NCBI RefSeq assembly: GCF_000203815.1
Contig: NW_004457735.1
Coordinates: 930,001-994,000, forward strand
DNA length: 64,000 nucleotides
Source of the DNA: Cavenderia fasciculata
Lineage: Eukaryota > Evosea > Eumycetozoa > Acytosteliales > Cavenderiaceae
Reading direction: 5' to 3'
Shown here: piece by piece, positions 53,624 to 64,000 of the stretch
Position numbering within the stretch: position 1 is the stretch's first letter
How the letters are laid out: every line of letters starts with the position of its first letter
Notes under the pieces: generated by a model
The model's input: the letters and a program-made list of their open reading frames with translations, nothing else
Told to the model about the DNA's origin: nothing
Database searches by the model: none
Program-made: the position numbers and the translations under genes

Positions 53624-55237
53624 CAAAGTAGTATTGGTTGATTGATTGACTGACTGACTGGCAGAATGGATGATGGAACAAAACTAGACAGGAGAGGAGA
53701 GAGGGGGTGAATCACCCTACGGATGACAGACAGAATCAAACAACTCACTCCTACTCCTTCTCGCTCGCTCAATCACCAATAGGGACGGTTGTGATGATAC
53801 TTCACAACCCCCACCATCATATCAATCTTTAATATATTATTTAATTTTGTTTAAACATTCATTTTGTAAAATCAAGTTTGGTGCTCAATTTAATCATCTA
53901 ATCCACAAATTATAAATTCATTATCCTAAGCTCAGCAATGCTTTGTTTAAAATAAGTGTTGGACGACACCCACCCCTTGACTTGACTTTCTGGTTGGTGG
54001 TGGATGAGGAAGGGGGTAGGAAAGCTGAGTTGAGCTTAGCTCAGCTCCATCACACGGTTGGCGTTGCTTCCTTCTTTCCTCTCTCTCTCAACCCAAGAAA
54101 TTAATTAATTGGTGGTGGGTCATGATGATGATGATGTACATAATGCGCATATATACATTTACGGACGGATGGTGATATTTAAATTAATATTGTGTTTGAT
54201 ATTTATCACCCCGTCCCCGACCAACAGCCTGGCTAGTTCCACTTTTAATATAAATAGGCGTCAGTCAGGTTTATTTAGTTTGGATGTCACCAACCAGTCT
54301 CATCTTCTTATGTTGTTTTTAAATAAAGAATTAATTCCTTATTTAATTATTTATTGGCATGGAACATTCTCGAGTAGCCATCCCCCTAAATTAAATCTCA
54401 ACCTACCTTACACAATAATATCCAATCCACCCATCATCAAAAACTAAACAAAACTAAACAAAACAAAATATATATATATATCGCCAAATCAATTTATTTA
54501 TTTTATTTATTTTATTTATTCACCATCATCACGTTGCTTGTTGTCATTGACATCATCAACACTTTAACACTACAACAACTAGACCGCCGCCAACAAATTG
54601 TTGATTATTATTTAAAATATCTTCCATCCCTCCCTCTTTTTTTTTTTTTTTTAAAATAGTGTTTTAAGAGATAGATAGTTTAAAACTATTAATATTTCCA
54701 GACAATAACAACAAAATCTGTTTGGTTGTTATATCTAACACTCGAGTATTATAAAATACCACCAATTCCTTAATCCTGCTTTTACTTTTTAGTTAAAAAT
54801 TACTCACACCCCCCTCCCCGCAATCCACCTATCTTTTATACTTTTGTGGCTGTACAAATAATATTTATATCTTAAAAAACCATTGTGCAATCGTAAAAGA
54901 TACGACTATATATATATATAATTCAACAACAACAACACCGTTACATGAACCTAAACCAAAACCTTTTTAAATGTGTTTTCCAACAATAATAATAATTTAC
55001 AAATAATAATAATAATAATATTAATATTTTTTAATTAATTATATCCTATCTAGTTATTCCATCCAATTTTATCGATAAAATATTATAATAACTATTCTTC
55101 TTCCTATTCTTCTTCTTTGGAATAATTCACACATCAATTGCCATTTGATAGATCTATCCATTTCCAATCAACACACCTGTAAATAATTTTCTTTTTTTCA
55201 TCATTCATTGGAAATCAATCTCATCAATATTTGACTC

Positions 55238-57204
55238 ATGGCAATTATTTCAAAGCTGGTTGCTACAGCTTTTTCATTATTTATGCTGCTTGCATTATTA
55301 TTATTAAATAATTATCAACTTGTAAATGCACAAATTACAGCTACCATTTCCGTTGGAAGTTCAAGTTTATTTCTAGTCTATGATTTTATAGTCGTTGGTA
55401 GTGGTTCCTCTGGTTCTATTATTACTGATAGGTAATGTAAATCAAAATAATTTAAATAATTAAAACAACATGATTTAATTTCTAATTAATCTTCTTTTAT
55501 TTTTGTTTTTTTTTTTTAGATTATCAGAAAAGGGATATTCTGTATTAGTTTTGGAGGCAGGTAAAAAATCGATTGCAGGGTTGGGTGGAGAAGACTATGT
55601 TGGTACAAGAGGTACTTTAAACCCAAAGAATAACGAGTATACTGCCAATCGACCAGTCACTGCATTTGACGTGCCACTCTACTGGCAAAAGGCATCCATC
55701 ACTGGTCCACGTTGGGATATTCAAGGTGCTCAAGTAGCCAAAATGATCGGTGGATGTGGTGTTCACAATGGAATGGTTTTCCAAAGAGGTAAAACTGATG
55801 ATTATGATGATTGGGGTGTTCCTGGATGGTATGTAAACCAACAAACTCAAATATACAAATAATTAATATTTTTTTTTTTGTTTTAGGAATTGGACAACAA
55901 TGGAACCATATTTTAAAAAAGTTTATACTATTATGGATAGTCATTTAGTTAGTAGTAATAAACATGGACACCAAGGTAAGATCAAGGTTGGCACTCGACC
56001 ATTTGATCAAGAGGGAAGAAACTTTTTGTTGAGTTGTAATTCGAGTGGACTGCCATACAACAATGATTTCAATGGAAACGAATTTAGAGATGGATGTGGG
56101 TATTGGCAATTCAACATTAATGACAAGGGTGAGAGATCGACACCAGCCCACGAGTATTTGACCAATGCTACCAAACGTCAAAATGTCCAACTATTGACCT
56201 CTGTCACCGTGCTGCGTGTCAGATGGAGATATAATATTATTTTGGCCAAGTACGAGGCTAGCGGTGTCGAGTTTATCCTCACCAACAACCCAACGCAAGT
56301 CTACTATATCCAATGTGCCAAAGAGGTCATCTTGACGGCCGGTGCACTCAACACACCCAAGATACTCATGAACTCGGGTGTTGGAGATGCCGCTCAACTC
56401 GCTCAATACACACAACATATCCCCACACTCATCAAGCATCTGCCAGGTGTCGGACGGAACCTACTCAACCACTTTTTAATCTTTACTATCCATCATTACA
56501 ACGACACCTCTGACGAACGTCCAACCATGTACGACTTGTTTGGTATCGACCTGCAATACAGTACGATGGGCACGGGTATCTTTGCTACACCCGGGTACTC
56601 GGTCGGTGCATGGTTGCGTCCCAACGGCACAGGTGGAGAGGCCGAGAATGTCATGCTCATCCAGCCCGGTGTCATTGGTCAGTCTGTCCCATTCAAGGCC
56701 ATCTCGATGGCCATCAGCATCTCCAAACCCCAACCCAACAACCACTACCTCACACTCAACACCAACCAGACTGGCTCTCGCATCGACTTTTTCCAGAGAC
56801 CACCTCTACTCAACTTTACACTTCTCAACAAACAACAAGACATTGATACCCTTGTCAGAGGATTTAAAGAGGCCAGACGTATCCTCTCACATCCACCCAT
56901 GTCCAACTATGTCGCTCAAGTAGTCCCTCCTGCCAACGTTGTCTCTGATGCCGATATCGAAGACTTTGTTAAAAGTTCGGCTGTTTCTCATGAACACTGG
57001 TCTGGCACTGCCAAGATGGGAACCGAGTTTGATCCAATGGCCGTTGTCGACAACAAGCTCCGAGTAATTGGAGTACGAGGATTAAGAGTCTGTGATGCAT
57101 CAGTCTTTCCAAAACTACCCCACTCTCTTATTCATGCTACTGTCATGACAGTTGCTGAAAAGGCTGCCGACATTATCATCGATGATTATGATCTATTTAA
57201 TTAA
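55238..57204 (+). CDS. Secreted GMC-family oxidoreductase
   Basis: Three exons (55238-55431, 55520-55828, 55887-57204) encode 606 residues. A signal peptide opens the protein (about 1-31, hydrophobic LFMLLALLLLNNYQLVNA). The FAD-binding motif GSGSSG (54-59) and the following LEAG mark the Rossmann fold. GMC features continue: GGCGVHNGMVFQRG, AKEVILTAGALNTPKILMNSGVG, HEHWSGTAKMG (catalytic His region) and VMTVAEKAADII. Such enzymes oxidise alcohols such as choline, glucose or aryl alcohols. The substrate cannot be read from sequence. The protein is probably exported or in the endomembrane system. Splice phases all fit. Confidence 0.9.
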
Positions 57205-58004
57205 TCCAATTAATTAACCCAAATAACTTAACCCAATTAATTAATTAATTCATTCATTATTCCCAACAACATTCTCACCCATACACAAACACACTGGAAT
57301 TATAATTATCTATTTTAATTCAATCTCGATTAATAAATTGTATTATTTGTTGTTCTTTATAATTTGTATTTTATTATTTATTATTTATTAATTTCAGACG
57401 GTCAATATTATTATTATTCACCATAACCATAAAAGGATTGCCATTTCCAAACCAAAATAAATATTATTGTTTTACTTTATTAAATTAAAATTCCCAAATT
57501 AAGTGATTACATTAAATTAATTGTGGGGAGGGAGGGAGAGTGGGTATAAGTGGGATCATCAAGGGAGGAGGAGGGAACCCTTGTAGGGTCTATCGAATGA
57601 GGGATAGAGGATGAAATGACCACCAAAGACTATTTTGAGGTTTAGTACTCCACATGACGTCAGAATAAGTTGAGTCACATAGAGGTGTGTTGTAAATATT
57701 GATGGAAAGTCATCTGTTGTTTTTTCAAAATAGCACGATCAAACCCAATTAAAGTTAAAATGGTGGTGTGGAGGGATTTTCGAGACCTCGAAACTCAAGA
57801 TTTTTTACGTTTCGAGTTCCCATCAACAAATGTCTCATTTCTTTTCGCAATAAATATATATATATATAGTTATATTTGTTCTATTGTAATCTCAAAAATA
57901 ATATGAATATATATATAGAGCTATCTCTTCTTGGACAACAAATCTTTTTTTTTTTTGTTTTATTTTTATAATCACACAACCAATATTCCACTACAAACAA
58001 CGAA
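57205..58004. other. Intergenic, GMC gene to TIG/EGF gene
   Basis: 800 AT-rich bases. A small inverted repeat lies at 57778-57816 (TTTCGA/TCGAAA and CTCGAAAC/GTTTCGAG stems that exclude each other). It should contain the promoter of the next gene. Confidence 0.55.
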
Positions 58005-59964
58005 ATGAAGCTCGTTTTATTCATATTTTTTTTAATACATGTATTATTGTTATTATTATTATTTTCAAATGTAACAAATGCACAGATTGGTATGTTCTAA
58101 ACTACACTTTTTGTTATGAGATCTCATAACAAACTTTGCAAAAACTAACCTCTCTTTCTTTATTTATTTCTTATTTTCTTTATTTTCTTTATTTTCTTTA
58201 TTTTCTTTAGGTATACCAACCATATCTATTATATCACCATCACCAGTACCCAAAGAAACAAGTAAGGTAATAATATTTGGACAAAATCTTTTTAGTTCTC
58301 CTTTGGGTCCATCTGATCAAGACTATGTCAACATATCATGGCCAGGCTTTGATTATACGATCAGTGGAAACACAAGTATCAATGTTGTAGGCTCTGGTAC
58401 CGGTTTCGAGGTATGGGTTCCTGCTCGAAACGATACCTTTCAATTTACAGTGTGCGTTGCAAGAACCTGTAGCAAAACATTGAACCTCCTCTCAATGGCA
58501 CCTTTTGTTTATTCTGCTACACCAGCCATTGCAAACAGAGAACAACTCATAACCATATACGGGTCTAATTTTTGGAATGATACATCTACTTCCTTTGTTC
58601 AAATTGGCAATAGTATTGATTGTCCCATCATATCGATCAACAATACAATTGTTGTATGTAAATTCCCTTCATCACCTTTCCAACCAGGTGGTCATTACAT
58701 CAACGTCCATGCATCTCTATACGAAGCTGTCGAAAACTCTGCCTTTTTGTTTGTTGATCAAGGACTATGCAACTGTTCCTCTAATGGAGTTTGTGGTGAA
58801 AGTGGATGTGTATGTAATGATGGTTATTCAGGCCCATCTTGTTCAAATGGTAAATATCAATGACAATCAAACTATTATAAACAATTAAAGTTAATTTGTA
58901 TTTTTTATTTATTAATTTAGTAATAATTGAATCAAATCATACAAGTGGAAATGATTCATCATCATTGATTACAGGTGGTGATTTATCTGGTAGTATTACA
59001 GTGGTTGGTATAAGAGAAATTGATGTGGATGGCAATATTGTAGTATTTCATTTATTTCAAGATTGGCAAAGTATTGTTATCAATGATACCAACCGAAACA
59101 TGTCTGGTATTGACCATAGTATTACATTCAACAATGCATCGTCAACCGTTATTTACAATACAAAGATAGTAAATGCTGATATTACAAATGTGACAGTATA
59201 CGTGCAATGGTTTAACAAATCGACCACTATCCAATATAACAATGCAACCGTTCAAATTGGAGACAATACATTAAAGTATTCAATTGGAATGACAAAATAC
59301 AGCTTTACCAATCATCTAAACACCCTACAACTCGTAATCAAGGCATCGATAGCAGCAGATTTAAATCTACAAAATGTCACCGATTGTGATGGAAATACCA
59401 AACCACAGGAAATGATAGAGACTAGTGCTGGAAAGGCTACCGATCTTGGTTCGGTACAATGGATCAAAATTAAAGCCAACAATACATCATTTTATGGTCG
59501 ATTTATAAAGACTGGTATCATTGACTCCAAATCAACAGTCATTACCAATGTTTTTCTAACAGGTTTCAATGATACAAATAGTCAAGGAACGTTAATACCA
59601 ACAAATGATTTAAATGATAAATTTGTTGCTTTAAATATTCCAAATTATAAGACTGATATTTTATTGGATCCTGATTTCATGGTAAATAAATCAATAGATA
59701 AAAGAGATGGCCAGCAAACAAAAATACTAATTAAATAATTTATAGGTAATTCTTGATTCAAATTCAGATCAAAATGATCAAATAGAATGTTCATCAAATG
59801 GAGGATTAACAACGACCAAAATCATAGGTATTGCAATTGGATCAGCAGCAGCATTTATTATTATTGTTCTTGTAGCAGTATACATTTTCAAAATTAAATT
59901 TTATCGTGAAGGCAAAATGATGAAGATGGCTAGAATGAACCCAAATAATACAAATGATCCCTAA
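58005..59964 (+). CDS. TIG/EGF single-pass surface protein (ComC-like)
   Basis: Four exons (58005-58089, 58211-58849, 58921-59681, 59746-59964) encode 567 residues; phases agree. Signal peptide MKLVLFIFFLIHVLLLLLLF, then two TIG/IPT-like beta domains (ISPSPVPKETSKVIIFGQNL; YSATPAIANREQLITIYGSN), one EGF-like Cys cluster (CNCSSNGVCGESGCVC), and a ComC-type domain of about 250 residues with many N-glycosylation sites. A single membrane helix (IIGIAIGSAAAFIIIVLVAV) and a short basic tail end it. The same C-terminal domain and tail occur in the larger gene at 35129-39685. Likely a cell-contact or signalling protein. Intron 1 carries a TTTATTTTC-type tandem repeat. Confidence 0.87.
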
Positions 59965-60198
59965 TTACAACTATAATAATAAACCAGATATTGTCAATAC
60001 AATACAATACAGTACTATTTGTTTCCACATGCAAATTATAATTTTTTAATTTAAATCTTCATGTTTAAGGACCACGAACTTTACTTTTTGAAACTTGTTG
60101 CTCAGATTTAAATGTAAAGTGGCGCAGTTAATCTATGTTTCATGGTTGAACTTTTATTCATCACAAGTACAATACAACAAACCCTTAAACATACTTAC

Positions 60199-60310
60199 CT
60201 GATGAAATAACAGGTGCAGCAAGTATCACCAATATAAACCAAAGCAAAGCCAACTCATTTCGCTTATCTGGTCTTTGGGCTCCATATATATCATCAAAAC
60301 AGAGTACCAT
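60199..60310 (-). CDS. Possible first exon of an unknown membrane protein
   Basis: The minus-strand frame from ATG (60308-60310) runs 37 codons to a consensus donor CAG|GTAAGTATG. It encodes a short polar start, then a hydrophobic segment LALLWFILVILAAPVISS that could be a signal anchor. The start context (GTCGCATGG) is poor for a dictyostelid and I see no convincing downstream exon. On the plus strand the same bases begin ATACTTACCTG, like the 5' end of U1 snRNA, but other U1 features are missing. Confidence 0.22.
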
Positions 60311-60628
60311 GCGACAACACTACACTCCTATTTTAGAATCATCGATTAGAACAACAATCTAGTTCAAACACTACTACTACATTCATTAAATAATAGACGA
60401 TCACTCGATTATAGAAACCAGCACAATCAATAATAATGATCACAATCTCAACACCACAAATAACCATGGTAGTCTTTTAATCTACTAATTAAACTTTATA
60501 GTCGTATAGCATCATAGGCAATCGTTGGTTGTTTTCAACAGAGATGGTTTTCCCTTCGAATTGAGGTCTAGTAGGAATGAATCGAGCCCAAGTTCATTGG
60601 TCAGACAAACTAGAGTTAAAGATTACCA

Positions 60629-60704
60629 CATCACTTGGGCTAGTCAAATTGGATCCAATTTAATTCTAACCTACAATCAGTTCCTTTGACTAGCCCAAGT
60701 GATG
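60629..60704. repeat. Perfect 20-bp inverted repeat (hairpin)
   Basis: The arm at 60629-60648 (CATCACTTGGGCTAGTCAAA) is the exact reverse complement of the arm at 60685-60704, with a 36-base spacer. A further partial copy of the arm core, AGCCCAAGTTCATTGG, lies near 60583. RNA from either strand would fold into a stable hairpin. Confidence 0.9.
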
Positions 60705-60863
60705 GGTCTTTCTACTCTTCTCCAACCTTATATGTAATTCAATATAATAATAATAATATGTTTATTTTTTTAAAGTAGTCGACAAGTCAGATGAACTTGT
60801 GATCTTTTTTACTCACTTATATTAAGCTTGCTCTCTTACTTTTCAACATATATCTATATAAAG

Positions 60864-61301
60864 ATGTCAATCTATAAAGGATTAACAAGACTCTTATCAA
60901 CATCATCATCATCAACACAATCTATAATCATCAACAACAATCGATGTTTATATAATAGTACCAATAGATACTTTTCAACCACAACTACTACAACAACAGT
61001 TGACTACAATGCACCATTGAGTGCAACAGAGATACTAAGAAAGAAGTTATTATATCAAAGCAAAGAGAGGGGAATGTTAGAGAATGATCTTTTATTGGGC
61101 ACATTTGCCACCAAACACCTTCACTCCTTTACAGATGCTCAACTCAAAAAGTACGACATTATCATTCAACAACCAGATCCAGATATCTACAATTGGGTAC
61201 TCAGTAAAGATATAGTACCAGAGGAATTAGACAACGATGTTATGAAGTTACTACAACATCATTGTCAAAATAATCCTCTTGGTTATTATAATAGTAAATA
61301 A
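60864..61301 (+). CDS. sdhaf2: Succinate dehydrogenase assembly factor 2, mitochondrial
   Basis: Single exon, 145 residues, start MSIYKGLTRLLSTSSSS. The first 45 residues form a Ser/Thr/Arg-rich mitochondrial presequence. The rest is the Sdh5/SDHAF2 five-helix domain: ILRKKLLYQSKERGMLENDL (the RGMLEN signature), LLGTFATKHLHSFTDAQLKK and NWVLSKDIVPEELDNDVMKL. The family promotes covalent attachment of FAD to the SdhA flavoprotein of complex II. The protein length fits the family. Confidence 0.94.
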   Translation: MSIYKGLTRLLSTSSSSTQSIIINNNRCLYNSTNRYFSTTTTTTTVDYNAPLSATEILRKKLLYQSKERGMLENDLLLGTFATKHLHSFTDAQLKKYDIIIQQPDPDIYNWVLSKDIVPEELDNDVMKLLQHHCQNNPLGYYNSK

Positions 61302-61470
61302 ATAGATAAGATATATATAGATAGATAAACAAACAACAAACACACATATACTTTACTATAGATAGTTATCGATTTTATTATTATTATTATTATGTACATT
61401 GATATTGGTATTGGTTTGGTATATATTGACTACAAGATTATATGATATTCATATGATTGATTACATTTGA

Positions 61471-61799
61471 TTAGTCATCATCAAATGTACCATAACTCTT
61501 TGTCCTATTCAAGTTTAAATATTGGATTGATGATATAGTTAGTTAATCAACATTAATCGCACATGTATGGAGATTACATACAACATATAAGATCCATGAA
61601 CAAATGCTCCAGCAATTGTTAATCCATACAATGCCCAATTTAATCGAGGGTATTTATCTCTACCTATAAACTTGACTGCACCCATGATGGGAACAGCAGC
61701 CAATACTTGAAGATACTGGTAATTTAATTTTCTTGCTGGCTTTACCTTTACTGTATCAGTAACACTTGAATACGATCCATTATTATTATTACTACTCAT
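61471..61799 (-). CDS. Small membrane protein of unknown function
   Basis: Two exons (61582-61799, 61471-61504) give 83 residues. The donor GTATGTAA after ATG TT joins the acceptor TTGAATAG and restores YMLTKSYGTFDDD before TAA, which is more protein-like than reading through. The N-terminus is Asn/Ser-rich. Two hydrophobic stretches (LQVLAAVPIMGAVKFI and WALYGLTIAGAFVHGSYML) could be membrane helices. I do not recognise the family. A small organellar membrane protein is possible but this is a guess. Confidence 0.75.
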
Positions 61800-62046
61800 T
61801 TCTTATTTGTTGTACAACAAAAGAGAATAAGATTTTTTGCTCCACATGTGTTAGATTGCTTTCGTTTTTTTAAGTGAGTTTAATTTGGGCAAAGGTCACA
61901 AACACGACAAGATTTAAAGAGATCTAATGTTCAAAAAGATAAACTATACTCTATATTGTTTTTTTTTTAAGTTAATTTTTAATTTTATTTGTTATATAGT
62001 TTATTTTTTAAAAGAGTTTACAATAATTTTTTTTTCATCATCTGAT

Positions 62047-64000
<1,954 letters not shown>

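Larger units (their letters stand above)
49815..55237. other. 5.4-kb gene-poor intergenic region
   Basis: Lies between the divergent Ca2+-ATPase and GMC oxidoreductase genes. Mostly AT-rich DNA with simple repeats: GATT-type units at about 53568-53623, CA repeats near 51460 and 52655, and polypyrimidine tracts. A 10-bp palindrome GGGGTACCCC sits near 51646. One island at 50274-50503 has coding-like frames and hairpins and is listed separately. No firm gene. Confidence 0.55.
59965..60863. other. Intergenic region with perfect hairpin
   Basis: 899 bases between two plus-strand genes. It holds a perfect 20-bp inverted repeat (60629-60704) and a possible minus-strand exon (60199-60310), both listed separately. 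The base composition of 60060-60720 is more balanced than the usual intergenic DNA here. Confidence 0.55.

Noticed and set aside
54169-54447. Plus-strand frame beginning with a signal-peptide-like stretch
   Set aside because: Codon use matches intergenic DNA and no homologous motif follows the hydrophobic start; kept only as a remote possibility.
60191-60320. U1 snRNA gene on the plus strand
   Set aside because: Only the first 11 bases agree. The U1-70K loop sequence, an Sm site and the dictyostelid upstream element are not seen.

Overview
The window is nuclear DNA from a social amoeba (dictyostelid). The evidence is the AT-rich intergenic sequence packed with trinucleotide and tetranucleotide repeats, coding runs of Asn, Gln, Thr and Ser, short introns with GTATGT/GTAAGT donors and (T/A)-rich TTTAG acceptors, and clear orthologues of dictyostelid genes (YakA, SMG9, a PMCA-type pump, ComC/TIG-type surface proteins). 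Coding GC is higher than I would expect for D. discoideum, which suggests a Cavenderia/Heterostelium-like species; that assignment is inference. No tRNA, rRNA, CRISPR or recognisable mobile element was found.

Layout. 1-5879: a probable 3' end of one gene, then 5.8 kb of repeat-rich DNA without convincing genes. 5880-11359: a PP2C-like protein and two neighbouring SAP/F-box-like proteins of one family. 11648-18790: mitochondrial ribosomal protein bL12, a NUFIP1-domain protein, mitochondrial thioredoxin, SMG9 (mRNA decay) and a SAM-like protein. 19784-25462: an Asn-rich protein and the DYRK kinase YakA (seven exons). 27620-29478: a five-exon gene whose product resembles the pore-forming N-terminal domain of bacterial Cry delta-endotoxins. 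29781-39685: two large single-pass surface proteins, one with a GPS autoproteolysis-like motif and one with leucine-rich-like, TIG-like and EGF modules in 13 exons. 40604-49814: ribosomal protein S9, a CCHC zinc-knuckle peptide, an RBM34/Nop12-like RNA-binding protein, a DUF2804 protein and a PMCA-type Ca2+ ATPase. 49815-55237: another 5.4 kb without firm genes. 55238-64000: a GMC oxidoreductase, a smaller TIG/EGF surface protein, SDHAF2, a small membrane protein and mitochondrial Hsp70 (cut by the window end).

Functionally the genes are mostly unrelated neighbours, as is usual in a eukaryote. Two themes recur: mitochondrial proteins (bL12, thioredoxin, SDHAF2, mtHsp70) and secreted or surface proteins of the ComC/TIG type. 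Exon joins were worked out by hand from splice signals, reading phase and protein continuity.

The most interesting items are the intron-bearing Cry-like gene, a perfect 20-bp hairpin at 60629-60704, exon-like or structured islands in intergenic DNA (27.2, 44.2, 50.4 and 60.2 kb), and the modular phase-2 exons of the large surface gene.
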